64,000 nucleotides of DNA from Bhargavaea beijingensis. Its GTDB lineage: Bacteria; Bacillota; Bacilli; Bacillales_A; Planococcaceae. Numbering within the stretch: the first letter of the stretch is position 1; every line of letters starts with the position of its first letter. The notes under the pieces are model-generated. The model saw only the letters and a program-made list of their open reading frames with translations, had not been told where the DNA came from and made no database searches. The position numbers and the translations under genes were made by a program. The DNA is taken from assembly GCF_900101985.1 (NCBI RefSeq), contig NZ_FNAR01000007.1:78636-142635 (forward strand), given 5' to 3'. Of this stretch, positions 36,405 through 47,796 are shown piece by piece.

Positions 36405-37223
36405 GTGGCGAAATTAACAATCAGTGAAGTGAGGGCATGGCTTGAAACGGCCGAAGAGGGGGATCCATACTTCCGCGAGCTGAAAAGCGACAGCCGTGCC
36501 GGCATCCGCAAACTGCTTGCTTCCTATGAGCGCAGAAAGGATAAAAGACGCCTTGAGCTTGAGCGGCATCTCGAAAAGGAACGATTCGACAACGGGTTCC
36601 GACTAAGCGCGGAGTCACCCGTGGCAGGCGTGGATGAAGCGGGGAGGGGGCCGCTTGCCGGTCCGGTGGTGACGGCAGCCGTCATCCTGCCGCCGTCGTG
36701 TCCTGAACTGTCGGGGCTGGATGATTCAAAGGCGATTTCCCGGGAGCGTCGGGAACGTCTGGCCGCTGTGATCAGGGAGCATGCGATCGCCTGGTCCGTC
36801 CACATTCAGCCGGCGGCGGAAATAGACCGGCTGAACATCTACGGGGCCACCCGTGAATCGATGGAAAAAGCGGTGGCCGGGCTGTCCGTGAAGCCGGAAA
36901 CAGTCATCGCCGACGCCATGGCCCTCGAAGGGGAAGTCCCATGCCATCCGGTCGTGAAGGCAGATGGGCTCAGCCTGTGTGTGGCGGCGGCATCCGTACT
37001 GGCCAAGACGGAGCGGGATGCCTATATGAAGAGGCTGCATGAACAATACCCCGCATACGGATTCGACCGGCACTCCGGCTATGGAACTGCCGCTCACCTG
37101 GAAGCGCTCGAAGCGCATGGCCCATGTCCGGAACACCGGAAGACTTTCGCGCCGGTGGCCGGATTCCTTGTCGGAACCAGCGGAAAAGCGGTTCAGGAAA
37201 AGACAATTATGGACAACCTATGA
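36405..37223 (+). CDS. rnhB: Ribonuclease HII
   Basis: A 272-residue endonuclease that cuts RNA in RNA-DNA hybrids and single ribonucleotides in DNA. The catalytic core starts [17 protein letters not shown] (Asp-Glu), continues GLDDSKAIS, and has the later Asp in IADAM and VKADG. About 70 N-terminal residues form a helical extension found in Bacillales RnhB. The start is GTG 36405, behind AGGAAAGG at a somewhat long distance. ylqG and ylqH, next in B. subtilis, are absent. Confidence 0.94.
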   Translation: MAKLTISEVRAWLETAEEGDPYFRELKSDSRAGIRKLLASYERRKDKRRLELERHLEKERFDNGFRLSAESPVAGVDEAGRGPLAGPVVTAAVILPPSCPELSGLDDSKAISRERRERLAAVIREHAIAWSVHIQPAAEIDRLNIYGATRESMEKAVAGLSVKPETVIADAMALEGEVPCHPVVKADGLSLCVAAASVLAKTERDAYMKRLHEQYPAYGFDRHSGYGTAAHLEALEAHGPCPEHRKTFAPVAGFLVGTSGKAVQEKTIMDNL

Positions 37224-37238
37224 CGGGTTGATTACAAT
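37210..37238 (+). promoter_or_regulatory. Sigma-A promoter of sucCD
   Basis: TGGACA (37210-37215) and TACAAT (37233-37238) with a 17-base spacer; the -35 overlaps the last codons of rnhB. Confidence 0.65.
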
Positions 37239-37284
37239 GGGGGATGGCAAGAAACTATTCAGCAGTTCGATTGGAGGATGTAAG

Positions 37285-38445
37285 ATGAATATCCATGAGT
37301 ACCAAGGGAAACAGATTCTTCGCGACTACGGCGTCGCGGTACCAAACGGAATCGTTGCGTTTTCCCCTGAAGAGGCTGTCAAGGCGGCCAAGGAACTCGA
37401 CACCAATGTATATGTCGTAAAAGCGCAGATCCATGCAGGCGGACGCGGAAAGGCCGGCGGCGTCAAAATCGCAAAGACGGTCGACGAAGTACGCGAATAT
37501 GCGAAAGAGCTTCTCGGCAAGGTCCTGGTGACACATCAGACAGGCCCTGAAGGTAAAGAAGTCAAGCGCCTCTACATTGAAGAAGGCTCTGACATCCTCA
37601 AAGAGTACTACATCAGCCTCGTCGTTGACCGTGCAACAGACCGTGTTGTCCTCATGGGCTCCGAAGAAGGCGGCATGGACATCGAAGAAGTGGCGGAAGA
37701 AACACCGGAAAAGATTTTCAAGGAAGTCATCGATCCGGTTGTCGGCCTGACCGGATTCCAGGCACGCCGCATGGCATTCAACATGAACATTCCTTCGAAG
37801 CTCGTCAACAAGGCAGCGAAGCTTTTCCTCGGCATCTATGAAGCTTTCATTGCAAAGGATGCATCCATCCTTGAAATCAACCCGCTCGTCGTGACCGGCG
37901 ATGACCAGGTCGTGGCACTCGATGCGAAGTTCAATTTCGACTCGAACGCCCTTTACCGCCATGCTGACATCGTTGAGCTCCGCGACTTTGACGAAGAAGA
38001 TCCGAAAGAGATCGAAGCGTCGAAATATGACCTCAGCTACGTATCCCTTGACGGCAACATCGGCTGCATGGTCAACGGTGCAGGACTTGCGATGTCCACA
38101 ATGGACACCATCAACTTCTACGGCGGCAAGCCGGCCAACTTCCTCGACGTCGGCGGCGGCGCGACTGCGGAGAAAGTTACCGAAGCGTTCAAGATCATCC
38201 TTTCCGATGAAAACGTCAAAGGGATCTTTGTCAACATTTTCGGCGGCATCATGAAGTGCGATATCATCGCAGAAGGTGTCATCCAGGCAACAAAGCAGCT
38301 CGGCCTTGAAGTGCCACTTGTCGTCCGTCTTGAAGGGACGAACGTGGATGCGGGCAAGAAGCTTCTGAACGAATCCGGACTGAACATCACTGCAGCTGAT
38401 TCCATGGCGGACGGCGCACAAAAAATTGTCGAACTCGTAGGCTAA
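37285..38445 (+). CDS. sucC: Succinyl-CoA synthetase beta subunit
   Basis: A 386-residue TCA-cycle subunit with an N-terminal ATP-grasp domain: [28 protein letters not shown] and [12 protein letters not shown] for nucleotide and metal; the C-terminal domain has [11 protein letters not shown] and [11 protein letters not shown] start at ATG 37285 behind TTGGAGGA; upstream in-frame ATGs fall inside rnhB. Codon choice is more regular than in the neighbours, as expected for a highly expressed enzyme. Confidence 0.97.
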   Translation: MNIHEYQGKQILRDYGVAVPNGIVAFSPEEAVKAAKELDTNVYVVKAQIHAGGRGKAGGVKIAKTVDEVREYAKELLGKVLVTHQTGPEGKEVKRLYIEEGSDILKEYYISLVVDRATDRVVLMGSEEGGMDIEEVAEETPEKIFKEVIDPVVGLTGFQARRMAFNMNIPSKLVNKAAKLFLGIYEAFIAKDASILEINPLVVTGDDQVVALDAKFNFDSNALYRHADIVELRDFDEEDPKEIEASKYDLSYVSLDGNIGCMVNGAGLAMSTMDTINFYGGKPANFLDVGGGATAEKVTEAFKIILSDENVKGIFVNIFGGIMKCDIIAEGVIQATKQLGLEVPLVVRLEGTNVDAGKKLLNESGLNITAADSMADGAQKIVELVG

Positions 38446-38461
38446 GAAAGGCGGGAAAACG

Positions 38462-39364
38462 ATGGGCATTTATGTCGATAAGGATACAAAAGTACTTGTA
38501 CAGGGAATCACGGGCTCTACAGCCCTCTTCCACACCAAGCAAATGTTGGAATACGGCACGAAGATCGTTGCGGGTGTGACGCCAGGAAAAGGCGGCACGG
38601 AAGTTGAAGGCGTACCGGTTTTCAACACAGTCGAGGACGCAGTAAAGGAAACGGGCGCAACCGTCTCCGTCATCTATGTTCCGGCTCCGTTCGCGGCTGA
38701 CGCGATTCTTGAAGCGGTCGACGCAGAGCTGGATCTTGCAATCTGCATCACCGAACACATTCCGGTGCTGGACATGGTTAAAGTGGTCCGCTACATGGAG
38801 GGCAAGAAAACGCGTCTCATCGGACCGAACTGCCCGGGCGTCATCACGGCGGACGAATGCAAGATCGGAATCATGCCTGGCTATATCCACAAAAAGGGCC
38901 ACGTAGGCGTCGTATCCCGTTCGGGAACCCTGACGTACGAAGCGGTTCACCAGCTGACCGAAGCAGGTGTCGGCCAGACGACAGCAGTCGGCATCGGCGG
39001 AGACCCTGTCAATGGCACAAACTTCATCGATGTACTCAAGGAATTCAACGAAGACCCTGAAACGCTCGCGGTTGTCATGATCGGTGAAATCGGCGGAACG
39101 GCCGAGGAAGAAGCGGCAGAATGGGTCAAAGCGAATATGACAAAGCCGGTCACAGGCTTTATCGGCGGACAGACCGCACCTCCAGGAAAGCGCATGGGCC
39201 ACGCAGGCGCCATCATTTCCGGCGGCAAGGGAACTGCAGCCGAGAAAATCAAGGCGATGGAAGCAGCAGGCATCAAAGTTGCCGAAACACCATCCGTCAT
39301 TGGAGAAACAATGATCAGCGTCCTGAAGGAAAAAGGTCTGTACGAAAAGTGCAAAACCCACTAA
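38462..39364 (+). CDS. sucD: Succinyl-CoA synthetase alpha subunit
   Basis: A 300-residue subunit that binds CoA and carries the phosphohistidine. [17 protein letters not shown] and GVTPGKGG bind CoA; the active His is in [14 protein letters not shown]. It pairs with sucC 16 bases upstream to make ATP or GTP from succinyl-CoA. A GAAAGGCGGG binding site precedes ATG 38462. Confidence 0.97.
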   Translation: MGIYVDKDTKVLVQGITGSTALFHTKQMLEYGTKIVAGVTPGKGGTEVEGVPVFNTVEDAVKETGATVSVIYVPAPFAADAILEAVDAELDLAICITEHIPVLDMVKVVRYMEGKKTRLIGPNCPGVITADECKIGIMPGYIHKKGHVGVVSRSGTLTYEAVHQLTEAGVGQTTAVGIGGDPVNGTNFIDVLKEFNEDPETLAVVMIGEIGGTAEEEAAEWVKANMTKPVTGFIGGQTAPPGKRMGHAGAIISGGKGTAAEKIKAMEAAGIKVAETPSVIGETMISVLKEKGLYEKCKTH

Positions 39365-39368
39365 AATG

Positions 39369-39398
39369 AAAGTGCGGCACATCCAGTGCCGCGCTTTT
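39369..39398 (+). terminator. Intrinsic terminator of sucCD
   Basis: A 12-bp stem (39369-39380 with 39386-39397, one G-U pair) with TTTT at the end of and after the right arm. Confidence 0.8.
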
Positions 39399-39431
39399 AC
39401 TATTTCCGGAGACTTTGCGGGACAGGAGGTC

Positions 39432-40322
39432 ATGGTTATCGATCGGTTTGAAGATCGTCTGCTGGCACTGCACTATGTTTTTCCGGCACCGTTGAACCGG
39501 TTTGGCCGGCTGCTTGCGGCCGATCCCGGGCTGGAGGCGCTCCCCGATATGGGAATCGCCGAGCTGGCATTTTTACTGGACCTTGACACGGACAGAGCGG
39601 AGCTTCTCAGGAAGAAGCTCCGCCTGCATGCGGACCCCCCATACACAGAATTGTATGCCGCGAGCTCCATCACCCCCATCTTGTATAGCCACGTCCTCTA
39701 CCCCCATTCACTTACCCAGCTGATCGATCCGCCGGCTGTTCTATACACCGCGGGCGACACATCTCTGTTATCCATGCAGAACAAAGCGGCCATCATCGGT
39801 TCGAGAAAAGCGACCGCCTACTCACGCATTGCCATGGAGAAAATCATCCCGCCGCTCGTCGGGCAGGGCTATGCCATCGTGAGCGGCCTTGCGATGGGTG
39901 CCGATGCGATGGCGCATGAGGCGGCCATCCGCCACGGCGGAAAGACGATCGGAGTCCTTGGAACCGGACTATCCCACCGGTACCCGAAGCAAAACAACGG
40001 CCTCTATGAAGTGATGCAGACCGGCCATCTTCTCGTTACCGAGTACCCGCCTTATGCCGGCCCGAAAAAGTGGCAGTTCCCGATGCGGAACCGGATCATC
40101 AGTGGTCTTTCCGATATTATCATCGTTACCGAAGCGGCCCGCCGGAGCGGGACGATGAGCACGATCGACCATGCATTGGAGCACGGGAAGGATGTTCATG
40201 CTGTCCCGGGTCCGATTGATTCGCCGCTTTCCGCCGGCCCAAACCGGCTGATCCTGGAAGGCGCCGCGCCCGCTCTGGATGGCTATACAGTCCTGGGCGG
40301 GCCGCCAGGGGAACCGGTCTGA
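39432..40322 (+). CDS. dprA: DNA-processing protein DprA (Smf)
   Basis: A 296-residue Rossmann-like protein that loads RecA onto single strands during transformation. AIIGSRKATAYSR, IVSGLAMGADAMAHEAA, GVLGTGLSHRYP and FPMRNRIISGLSD are family motifs. I choose ATG 39432 (MVIDRFEDRL), which gives the family length, although the AGGAGG ahead of it is only two bases away; an in-frame ATG at 39366 would begin in the sucD terminator. It lies before topA as in B. subtilis. Confidence 0.92.
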   Translation: MVIDRFEDRLLALHYVFPAPLNRFGRLLAADPGLEALPDMGIAELAFLLDLDTDRAELLRKKLRLHADPPYTELYAASSITPILYSHVLYPHSLTQLIDPPAVLYTAGDTSLLSMQNKAAIIGSRKATAYSRIAMEKIIPPLVGQGYAIVSGLAMGADAMAHEAAIRHGGKTIGVLGTGLSHRYPKQNNGLYEVMQTGHLLVTEYPPYAGPKKWQFPMRNRIISGLSDIIIVTEAARRSGTMSTIDHALEHGKDVHAVPGPIDSPLSAGPNRLILEGAAPALDGYTVLGGPPGEPV

Positions 40323-40370
40323 ATATGAAGGCGGCCTGCTTCCGCGGAAAATGAGAGGAGCCGAAAATGG

Positions 40371-40399
40371 TTGCAATTATATAGAAGATAGTTTACATT
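40371..40399 (+). promoter_or_regulatory. Candidate promoter of topA
   Basis: TTGCAA (40371-40376) and TACATT (40394-40399), 17-base spacer, in the 128-base gap between dprA and topA. Confidence 0.45.
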
Positions 40400-40450
40400 T
40401 TCCATCAGGACTTTCTTTAGGTAACGTTCACCTCGAATGGAGGCACATCA

Positions 40451-42526
40451 ATGGCACCAGATTATTTGGTCATCGTCGAGTCGCCTGCGAAGGCAAAGAC
40501 GATTGAGAAATATTTAGGGAAGAAATACAAGGTAAAAGCATCAGTCGGCCATGTGCGGGATCTCCCGCGAAGCCAGACCGGCATCGATGTTGAAAACAAT
40601 TACGAGCCAAAGTACATCACGATCCGCGGAAAAGGCCCGGTTCTCCAGGAACTGAAAAGTGCGGCCAAGAAAGCAAAAAAAGTCTTTCTCGCATCCGACC
40701 CCGACCGCGAAGGGGAAGCGATCGCATGGCACCTCGCACATTCCCTCGGCATCGACGAAGATTCCGAATGCCGGGTCGTGTTCAACGAAATCACAAAGGA
40801 TGCGGTCAAAGAAGCATTCAAGCATCCGCGCGCAATCAATCGCGACCGGGTCGACGCCCAGCAGGCACGCCGCATCCTCGACCGTCTGGTCGGCTATAAC
40901 ATCAGTCCGATCCTCTGGAAAAAAGTGAAGAAGGGGCTCTCGGCGGGACGGGTCCAATCCGTTGCCCTCCGACTGATCATCGACCGGGAAAATGAGATCC
41001 GGAACTTCAAGCCGGAAGAGTACTGGTCGATCACCGGGCTGTTCGGCAAAGGGAAAAAAGAGTTCACGGCCACGTTCCATGGTGACGGCAAAAAGAAAAT
41101 CAAGCTGCCGGACAAACAGACCGTCGATACGATCCTTGCCAAACTGGACGGCCATGACTTTGAAGTCGCCGAGCTGGAGAAAAAAGAGCGGAAGCGCAAC
41201 CCCGCTCCGCCCTTCACCACATCCTCCCTCCAGCAGGAAGCGGCACGCAAGCTGAACTTCCGGGCGCGTAAAACGATGATGCTCGCCCAGCAGCTTTACG
41301 AAGGAATCAACGTCGGCAAGGAAGGAAGCGTCGGTCTCATCACCTACATGCGTACCGACTCCACCCGGATCTCGGACACCGCGAAAAAAGAAGCCGGCGA
41401 TTTCATCCTCTCCGAATACGGGAAGGACTACATGGCGCCGGGCGAGCGGACATCCAAGCAGAAAAATGCCCAGGACGCGCACGAAGCGATCCGGCCGACC
41501 TCTGTACTGCGTACTCCGGCTTCTCTGAAGGCCGTCCTCTCGAACGATCAGCTGAAGCTTTACCGGCTGATCTGGGAACGGTTCATTGCGAGCCGGATGG
41601 CGCCTGCCGTACTGGATACCGTGACGGCCGACCTCAGGCAGGGGGAGGTCGTGTTCCGTGCAACCGGATCACAGGTCAAATTCCAGGGCTTCATGAAAGT
41701 CTACGTCGAAGGCGAGGACGACAAGGAAGACGTGAAGCAGAAAATGCTTCCACCCCTTGAAAAAGGCGATATCGTCAAAAGTCTCAAGATCGATCCGAAA
41801 CAACACTTCACCCAGCCGCCTCCACGGTACTCGGAAGCACGTCTTGTCAAGACGATGGAAGAGCTCGGCATCGGCCGGCCTTCAACCTACGCACCGACGC
41901 TTGATACGATTCAGAAACGGGGCTATGTTTCTCTTGATGCCAAACGCTTCATCCCGACCGAGCTTGGGGAAATCGTCCACTCCCTTGTCAGTGAGTTTTT
42001 CCCGGAAATCATCGATGTCGAGTTTACGGCAGAGATGGAGAAAGACCTTGACAGCATCGAGGACGGAAAAAACGAATGGGTCAATGTCATCGATTCCTTC
42101 TACAAGGATTTTGAAAAGCGGCTGAAAGTTGCCGAGCAGGAAATGGAGAAAGTGGTCATCAAGGATGAGCCGGCCGGCGAGGACTGCGAGAAGTGCGGTT
42201 CCCCGATGGTCATCAAGATGGGCCGCTACGGCAAGTTCATGGCTTGCTCGAACTTCCCGGACTGCCGGAACACCAAGCCGATCCTGAAGAAAATCGGCGT
42301 GGCCTGCCCAAAATGCAAAAAGGGAGAGGTCGTCGAACGCAAGAGCAAGACAAAGCGCATCTTCTACAGCTGTGACCAGTATCCGGACTGTGATTTCATC
42401 TCATGGGACAAACCGGTTTCCAGGCCCTGCCCGAAATGCAGCAGCATGCTGGTAGAGAAAAAGCTGAAGAAGGGCAAGCAGATCCAATGCTCGGAATGCG
42501 ACTATAAAGAACAACCGCAACAGTAA
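40451..42526 (+). CDS. topA: DNA topoisomerase I
   Basis: A 691-residue type IA enzyme that relaxes negative supercoils. The Toprim domain starts [18 protein letters not shown] and has the acidic triad in [13 protein letters not shown]. The active Tyr lies in [14 protein letters not shown]. Three C-terminal zinc-finger-like modules are visible: [11 protein letters not shown]...[13 protein letters not shown]...C..C and [11 protein letters not shown]...C..C (about residues 579-690). A GGAGGCAC binding site precedes ATG 40451. Confidence 0.97.
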   Translation: MAPDYLVIVESPAKAKTIEKYLGKKYKVKASVGHVRDLPRSQTGIDVENNYEPKYITIRGKGPVLQELKSAAKKAKKVFLASDPDREGEAIAWHLAHSLGIDEDSECRVVFNEITKDAVKEAFKHPRAINRDRVDAQQARRILDRLVGYNISPILWKKVKKGLSAGRVQSVALRLIIDRENEIRNFKPEEYWSITGLFGKGKKEFTATFHGDGKKKIKLPDKQTVDTILAKLDGHDFEVAELEKKERKRNPAPPFTTSSLQQEAARKLNFRARKTMMLAQQLYEGINVGKEGSVGLITYMRTDSTRISDTAKKEAGDFILSEYGKDYMAPGERTSKQKNAQDAHEAIRPTSVLRTPASLKAVLSNDQLKLYRLIWERFIASRMAPAVLDTVTADLRQGEVVFRATGSQVKFQGFMKVYVEGEDDKEDVKQKMLPPLEKGDIVKSLKIDPKQHFTQPPPRYSEARLVKTMEELGIGRPSTYAPTLDTIQKRGYVSLDAKRFIPTELGEIVHSLVSEFFPEIIDVEFTAEMEKDLDSIEDGKNEWVNVIDSFYKDFEKRLKVAEQEMEKVVIKDEPAGEDCEKCGSPMVIKMGRYGKFMACSNFPDCRNTKPILKKIGVACPKCKKGEVVERKSKTKRIFYSCDQYPDCDFISWDKPVSRPCPKCSSMLVEKKLKKGKQIQCSECDYKEQPQQ

Positions 42527-42544
42527 AAGGAGACACGATTTAAC

Positions 42545-43855
42545 ATGACACCAGTCGTCAACGTTATCGGCGCGGGCCTCGCAGGCAGTGAGGCAGCCTG
42601 GCAGATCGCCAACCGCGGCGTCCGGGTCCGCCTGCATGAAATGCGCCCGGTCCGGCAGACGCCGGCACACCATACCGGCCAGTTTGCAGAACTTGTGTGC
42701 ACGAACTCGCTACGTGCCAATAACCTCACGAATGCGGTAGGCGTCCTCAAAGAAGAAATGAGGATTCTCGATTCCGTCATCATGCAGGCCGCGGATTCCA
42801 GCGCGGTGCCGGCAGGAGGCGCATTGGCAGTCGATCGCCATGACTTTGCCGGCCGCGTCACCGAAACGGTCAAAAATCACTCTCTTGTCGAAGTGGTGAA
42901 CGCTGAAGTGACGGAAATTCCGGAAGGCATCACGGTCATCGCGACCGGGCCGCTCACTTCGTCCTCTCTAGCCGAACAGATCAGCAGCCAGACAGGCGAG
43001 TACGATCTTTACTTCTACGACGCGGCGGCGCCGATCATCGAAAAGGATTCCATCGATATGGACAAGGTCTACCTGAAATCCCGCTATGATAAAGGGGAGG
43101 CCGCTTATCTGAACTGCCCAATGACCGAAGAGGAGTACAATCGCTTCTATGAGGCGCTCATCACGGCCGAGACGGTCGCCCTCAGGGACTTTGAAGAAGA
43201 AAAGTATTTCGAAGGCTGTATGCCGGTCGAAGAAATGGCCCGCCGCGGCAGGGATACCCTCCGGTTCGGCCCGATGAAACCGGTCGGCCTCGAGGATCCG
43301 AAAACCGGCAAAACCCCATACGCGGTTGTCCAGCTCCGACAGGACAATGCCGCAGCGACCCTCTATAACATAGTCGGCTTCCAGAATCACATGAAGTGGG
43401 GACCGCAGAAAGAAGTAATCCGGCTGATCCCGGGACTCGAAAACGCAGACATTGTTCGTTACGGCGTCATTCACCGGAACATGTTCATCAATTCGCCACG
43501 TGTCCTGGAGCGCACTTATCAGCTCAAGGCGCGCAAAGACCTTTTCTTTGCCGGACAGATGACCGGTGTCGAAGGCTATGTGGAGTCGGCGGGCAGCGGC
43601 CTCGTGGCAGGCGTTAATGCAGCCCGCCTGGCGCTTGGCGAGGATCCTGTCGTCTTCCCGGCGGAAACGGCACTCGGAAGCTTGGCGCGTTATATCAGTG
43701 AAGCAGACCCTGCCAACTTCCAGCCGATGAATATCAATTTCGGGCTTTTCCCCACACTTGGGGAAAAAGTCAGGAAAAAAGCGGAGCGTGCGGAAAAGCA
43801 AGCTGGAAGAGCACTGGAAACAATTCGAAATTTCAAGAATACAATTGCACATTGA
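42545..43855 (+). CDS. trmFO: Folate- and FAD-dependent tRNA (uracil-54-C5)-methyltransferase TrmFO
   Basis: A 436-residue flavoprotein that makes m5U54 in the T loop of tRNA, using methylenetetrahydrofolate. The FAD-binding motif [14 protein letters not shown] is near the N-terminus; [13 protein letters not shown] and the C-terminal [17 protein letters not shown] follow. It sits between topA and xerC, as in B. subtilis (formerly gid). An AAAAGGAG site lies upstream of ATG 42545. Confidence 0.96.
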   Translation: MTPVVNVIGAGLAGSEAAWQIANRGVRVRLHEMRPVRQTPAHHTGQFAELVCTNSLRANNLTNAVGVLKEEMRILDSVIMQAADSSAVPAGGALAVDRHDFAGRVTETVKNHSLVEVVNAEVTEIPEGITVIATGPLTSSSLAEQISSQTGEYDLYFYDAAAPIIEKDSIDMDKVYLKSRYDKGEAAYLNCPMTEEEYNRFYEALITAETVALRDFEEEKYFEGCMPVEEMARRGRDTLRFGPMKPVGLEDPKTGKTPYAVVQLRQDNAAATLYNIVGFQNHMKWGPQKEVIRLIPGLENADIVRYGVIHRNMFINSPRVLERTYQLKARKDLFFAGQMTGVEGYVESAGSGLVAGVNAARLALGEDPVVFPAETALGSLARYISEADPANFQPMNINFGLFPTLGEKVRKKAERAEKQAGRALETIRNFKNTIAH

Positions 43856-43859
43856 TTGA

Positions 43860-43902
43860 ACAAAAGCCTCTAAATGCCTTATACTTTAGAGGCTTTTGTA
43901 GA
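43860..43902 (+). terminator. Hairpin terminator after trmFO
   Basis: A 15-bp perfect stem (43860-43874 with 43885-43899). The left arm has AAAAG and the right arm CTTTTG, so it could act in both directions; xerC begins 20 bases beyond. Confidence 0.75.
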
Positions 43903-43919
43903 TTTCCGGAGGTGACGGA

Positions 43920-44819
43920 ATGAATGCCAGGCTAAAGCAGGCGGCAGAGGAGTTCCAGGCCTATATCCGCCTGGAGCGAAACTTCTCTCCGCTGACCGTG
44001 GAAGGATACCGGAAAGACCTTGAAGAGTTTTTCTCTTTCCTGGAATCCGAAGGGATCGGAGAGCAGGAGGAGATCCGCTATCCGGTAGCACGTCTTTATG
44101 TGACCCGGCTATATGAGCGGGGGCTTGAGAGGGCGACCATCTCCAGGAAGATTTCATCTCTCCGTTCGTTCTTCAAATTTGCCAACACGCGCTTCGGCAT
44201 CGACGACCAGGCATTCCGATCACTGTTTCATCCGAAGAAAGAGGAAAAGCTGCCCAAGTTCTTCTATGAAGAAGAGATGGAGCAGCTTTTCGAAGCGAAT
44301 GCGGGCAGCTCACCGAAGGAAATCCGGGACACGGCTCTTCTTGAGCTGCTCTATGCCACCGGCATGCGGGTGTCTGAGCTGACCGGACTTACCGTTCAGG
44401 ATGCCGATCTCGGGCTTGATATTGTCCGGGTCATGGGGAAGGGCCGCCGCGAGCGCTACATTCCCTTTGGCCATTTTGCCGCCGATGCACTCGGCAGGTA
44501 TGTGGACAAGGCGCGTCCGGCCATCATGAAGGGGAACAAACATGACCGGCTGTTCGTCAATATGAGGGGGACTCCGCTGACTGACCGCGGAGTCCGGCAT
44601 ATCCTGGAGGAAATGGTCAAGAAGGCCGCACTCCATGTATCGATCCATCCGCATATGCTCCGTCATACGTTCGCTACGCACTTGCTCAACAATGGTGCGG
44701 ATATGCGTTCCGTCCAGGAGCTTCTCGGCCATGCCAGCCTGTCATCGACGCAGGTCTATACACATGTGACGAAAGAACATCTGAGAAAAACGTACATGAA
44801 CGCACATCCTAGAGCTTAA
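43920..44819 (+). CDS. xerC: Tyrosine recombinase XerC (CodV)
   Basis: A 299-residue site-specific recombinase that resolves chromosome dimers at dif with XerD. The N-terminal SAM-like domain (YIRLERNFSPLTVEGYRKDLEEF) precedes the catalytic domain with Arg in TGMRVSELTGL, Lys in GKGRRERYI, HMLRHTFATHLL, GHASLSSTQ and the nucleophilic Tyr in VYTHV. It is the first gene of the xerC-hslV-hslU-codY cluster. An uncoupled role as a mobile-element integrase is unlikely given the conserved position. Confidence 0.95.
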   Translation: MNARLKQAAEEFQAYIRLERNFSPLTVEGYRKDLEEFFSFLESEGIGEQEEIRYPVARLYVTRLYERGLERATISRKISSLRSFFKFANTRFGIDDQAFRSLFHPKKEEKLPKFFYEEEMEQLFEANAGSSPKEIRDTALLELLYATGMRVSELTGLTVQDADLGLDIVRVMGKGRRERYIPFGHFAADALGRYVDKARPAIMKGNKHDRLFVNMRGTPLTDRGVRHILEEMVKKAALHVSIHPHMLRHTFATHLLNNGADMRSVQELLGHASLSSTQVYTHVTKEHLRKTYMNAHPRA

Positions 44820-44831
44820 GGGGGAGAGGCA

Positions 44832-45377
44832 GTGGACATTCATGCAACCACGATATTCGCGGTCCGGCATAATGGGAAAGCCGCAATGGCAGGAGACGGA
44901 CAGGTGACACTCGGAAACCAGGTCGTCATGAAGCATACCGCAAAAAAAGTCCGCCGATTGTTCGGCGGCAACGTCGTTGCGGGTTTTGCAGGCTCTGTCG
45001 CGGATGCTTTCACGCTGTTTGAACTGTTCGAAGGAAAGCTTGCCGAGTATGACGGGAACCTCACACGTGCAGCCGTCGAACTTGCAAAGGAATGGCGCGG
45101 GGACAAGATGCTACAGAAGCTGGAGGCGATGCTGATCGTCATGGACAAAGACACGATGTTGCTTGTATCCGGTTCCGGAGAAGTGATCGAACCGGATGAC
45201 GGCATCCTCGCGATCGGCTCCGGTGGCAACTATGCGCTGGCTGCAGGGCGTGCCCTTAAAATGCATGCAGGCGAAGAAATGGATGCCGAGCAGATTGCCA
45301 GGGCAGCCCTGGAGACGGCCGCCGATATCTGCGTGTTCACGAACCACCAAATCATCCTGGAGGTGATCGGGGAATGA
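44832..45377 (+). CDS. hslV: ATP-dependent protease proteolytic subunit HslV (ClpQ/CodW)
   Basis: A 181-residue proteasome-like peptidase. [20 protein letters not shown] and [14 protein letters not shown] are family motifs. The start is GTG 44832 with GGGGGAGAGG. The canonical catalytic Thr ([11 protein letters not shown]) is not at position 2 but at residue 6 or 7, after MDIHA. B. subtilis CodW also has an extension but with Ser next to Met. Here residue 2 is Asp, which methionine aminopeptidase would not usually expose, so maturation is uncertain. It overlaps hslU by four bases. Confidence 0.93.
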   Translation: MDIHATTIFAVRHNGKAAMAGDGQVTLGNQVVMKHTAKKVRRLFGGNVVAGFAGSVADAFTLFELFEGKLAEYDGNLTRAAVELAKEWRGDKMLQKLEAMLIVMDKDTMLLVSGSGEVIEPDDGILAIGSGGNYALAAGRALKMHAGEEMDAEQIARAALETAADICVFTNHQIILEVIGE

Positions 45378-46768
45378 AAATGGAGCAGATGACACCGCGC
45401 CAGCTGACCGAGCAGCTTGACCGCTACATTGTCGGCCAGAAAGAAGCGAAGCGGGCTGTTGCGGTGGCAATGAGAAACCGCTACCGGCGCAGCCGTCTCC
45501 CGGAGGAGGAGCGCAACGAAATCATTCCGAAAAACATTCTCATGATCGGCCCCACCGGTGTCGGAAAGACGGAGATCGCCCGCAGAATCGCCAAACTCTC
45601 CGGCGCACCATTCCTCAAGATAGAGGCGACCAAGTTCACGGAAGTCGGCTATGTCGGACGTGACGTGGAGTCGATGGTGCGCGACTTGGTCGAAGCATCC
45701 TTCCGCCTCGTCCGCAACGAGCGAATGGAGGAAGTGGCTGCCCGCGCCGAGGAACTGGCAGAAGAACGGCTTGTGAAGCTGCTTGTCCCTTCCATGAAAA
45801 AGGAGAAAACCGGGCAGAATCCGTGGGAGATGCTTCTCGGCCAGATGCAGGACCGCTCGGACGAAGAGGAAGAGGATTCCTCGATCCGCCTGAAACGCTC
45901 CGAAATCCGGGCCGAGCTGAAGGCAGGCCGCCTGGAGGACAGGAAAGTCATGGTCGAGGTGACGGAGAACACACCGTCATTGTTTGACAGCATGCAGGGT
46001 TCGGGAATGGAACAAATGGGAATGAATATGCAGGACGCGCTTTCCAACCTTCTTCCGAAAAAGAAGAAGAAGCGGGAGATGCGTGTGAAGGATGCCCGGA
46101 GGGCACTTGCTATGGAAGAAGCTGAAAAACTTGTCGACCGTGATGAAATCTCTCAAGAGGCGATCGATCGGGCGGAGCAGCAAGGAATCATCTTCATCGA
46201 TGAGATCGACAAAATCGCCTCAAAGCAGGGAAACGCTTCCTCTGCGGATATCTCACGGGAAGGCGTCCAGCGAGACATTCTGCCGATTGTGGAAGGGACG
46301 ACCGTGACCACCAAGTATGGTCCTGTCCGGACGGAATTCATGCTCTTCATCGCTGCGGGAGCGTTTCACGTTTCCAAGCCGTCAGACATCATACCAGAGC
46401 TGCAGGGCCGCTTCCCGATCCGCGTGGAGCTGGATAAGCTGACGAAGGAAGACTTTATCCGGATCCTTAAAGAGCCTGACAATTCCCTGATTCACCAGTA
46501 CCGGCTGCTGCTGTCGACCGAGGGAATCGAGATTGACTTTACCGGCGAAGCGATCGGGCGCATCGCTGAGATCGCCGCGGAAGTCAATGCGGAAACGGAA
46601 AATATCGGAGCACGCAGGCTGCATACCGTTCTGGAAAAGCTGCTTGAGGACCTCAGCTTCGAAGCATCCGACATTTCGCCTGCTTCCATTCGGATCACAC
46701 CGGAATATGTCAACGAAAAGCTGGAGAAAATCGCAACGAACAAAGATTTGTCACAATTTATCCTGTAA
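45374..46768 (+). CDS. hslU: ATP-dependent protease ATPase subunit HslU (ClpY/CodX)
   Basis: A 464-residue AAA+ unfoldase that feeds Hsl[27 protein letters not shown] leads to Walker [14 protein letters not shown], an intermediate I domain (about 110-230, Glu- and Lys-rich), Walker [10 protein letters not shown] and sensor motifs. The C-terminus NKDLSQFIL is the tail that docks into HslV. ATG 45374 overlaps hslV (ATGA); a second in-frame ATG lies at 45380. Confidence 0.96.
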   Translation: MKMEQMTPRQLTEQLDRYIVGQKEAKRAVAVAMRNRYRRSRLPEEERNEIIPKNILMIGPTGVGKTEIARRIAKLSGAPFLKIEATKFTEVGYVGRDVESMVRDLVEASFRLVRNERMEEVAARAEELAEERLVKLLVPSMKKEKTGQNPWEMLLGQMQDRSDEEEEDSSIRLKRSEIRAELKAGRLEDRKVMVEVTENTPSLFDSMQGSGMEQMGMNMQDALSNLLPKKKKKREMRVKDARRALAMEEAEKLVDRDEISQEAIDRAEQQGIIFIDEIDKIASKQGNASSADISREGVQRDILPIVEGTTVTTKYGPVRTEFMLFIAAGAFHVSKPSDIIPELQGRFPIRVELDKLTKEDFIRILKEPDNSLIHQYRLLLSTEGIEIDFTGEAIGRIAEIAAEVNAETENIGARRLHTVLEKLLEDLSFEASDISPASIRITPEYVNEKLEKIATNKDLSQFIL

Positions 46769-46849
46769 GAGCACCATTTTGTTTCCCAAAACGATTACAA
46801 ACCTTTAGAATATTCTTGAATCCATATACCCAGTAGGAGGAATTGTGTT

Positions 46850-47629
46850 ATGTCACTATTGCAAAATACGCGGGAGATCAACTCCATGCTCCAGGCGTCC
46901 GCCGGCAAACCGGTTAATTTCAAGGAAATGTCCGAAACACTATCCAAGGTGATCGGAGCCAACGTCTTCATTGTCAGCCGGAAGGGCAAACTGCTCGGCA
47001 CGGCCGTCCACCAGGAAATCCAGAACGAGCGGATCCAGAACATGCTGGAGGAGCGCCGATTCCCTGAAGAATATACAAAGAACCTCTTTAACGTGACCGA
47101 AACTTCTCCGAACCTCGATATCAATGACCCGCACACCGTATTCCCGGTCGAAAACAAGGATCTCTTTGAAGAGGGACTCACGACCATCGTTCCGATCATC
47201 GGTGGCGGGGAACGCCTCGGCACATTGATTCTCGGACGCGTGAAAGACCAGTTCACCGATGAGGATCTTGTCCTAGCCGAGTATGGCGCGACAGTGGTCG
47301 GCATGGAAATCCTCCGGGAAAAAGCAGAAGAGATCGAAACGGAGGCCCGCTCCAAAGCGGTCGTCCAGATGGCGATCAATTCCCTTTCCTACAGTGAACT
47401 CGAGGCAATCGAGCATATCTTTGATGAACTGGATGGCACAGAAGGCCTCCTCGTGGCATCCAAGATTGCAGACCGTGTCGGCATCACCCGTTCGGTCATC
47501 GTCAATGCACTCCGCAAGCTGGAGAGCGCGGGCGTCATCGAATCCCGTTCGCTCGGCATGAAAGGCACATACATCAAAGTCCTGAATGATAAGTTCCTCG
47601 TACAGCTCAACGAACTCAAATCCAAATAA
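46850..47629 (+). CDS. codY: GTP- and branched-chain-amino-acid-sensing repressor CodY
   Basis: A 259-residue global regulator. The N-terminal GAF domain (about 1-155) binds isoleucine, leucine or valine; the C-terminal winged helix has [37 protein letters not shown]. Length and sequence match B. subtilis closely. A GTAGGAGG site precedes ATG 46850. The gene ends the hslVU cluster. No convincing promoter or CodY box could be seen in the 81 bases before it. Confidence 0.97.
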   Translation: MSLLQNTREINSMLQASAGKPVNFKEMSETLSKVIGANVFIVSRKGKLLGTAVHQEIQNERIQNMLEERRFPEEYTKNLFNVTETSPNLDINDPHTVFPVENKDLFEEGLTTIVPIIGGGERLGTLILGRVKDQFTDEDLVLAEYGATVVGMEILREKAEEIETEARSKAVVQMAINSLSYSELEAIEHIFDELDGTEGLLVASKIADRVGITRSVIVNALRKLESAGVIESRSLGMKGTYIKVLNDKFLVQLNELKSK

Positions 47630-47660
47630 TCTCGCCTGTAACCTGCAAGGCGGACACAAA

Positions 47661-47690
47661 GAGCCAGGAGCATAGCTCCCGGCTCTTTTT
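47661..47690 (+). terminator. Intrinsic terminator of codY
   Basis: Stem GAGCC-a-GGAGC/GCTCC-c-GGCTC with a three-base loop, followed by five T. In the 305-base gap between codY and rpsB, nothing else is seen from 47691 to 47796. Confidence 0.9.
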
Positions 47691-47796
47691 CATTCATTTA
47701 TGCACTTTTCTTCATCAATACTCTCAGTGTTTATATGAAGCAAGATCCATTTTTCTGAGCCACTTCCCGTGTGCCAACCCTGAAGAGTGTTTTGTG

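Noticed and set aside
37255..38469. A 404-codon minus-strand open frame
   Set aside because: Antisense to sucC; translated sequence is Cys-, His- and Phe-rich without any motif, typical of a shadow of a strongly biased gene.
43920..44819. Tyrosine recombinase as sign of a mobile element
   Set aside because: It sits in the conserved trmFO-xerC-hslV order and has no flanking repeats or att-like sites, so it is chromosomal XerC.
46809..46823. Possible CodY box ahead of codY
   Set aside because: AATATTCTTGAATCC matches the 15-base consensus at only about 9 positions, too weak to claim autoregulation.
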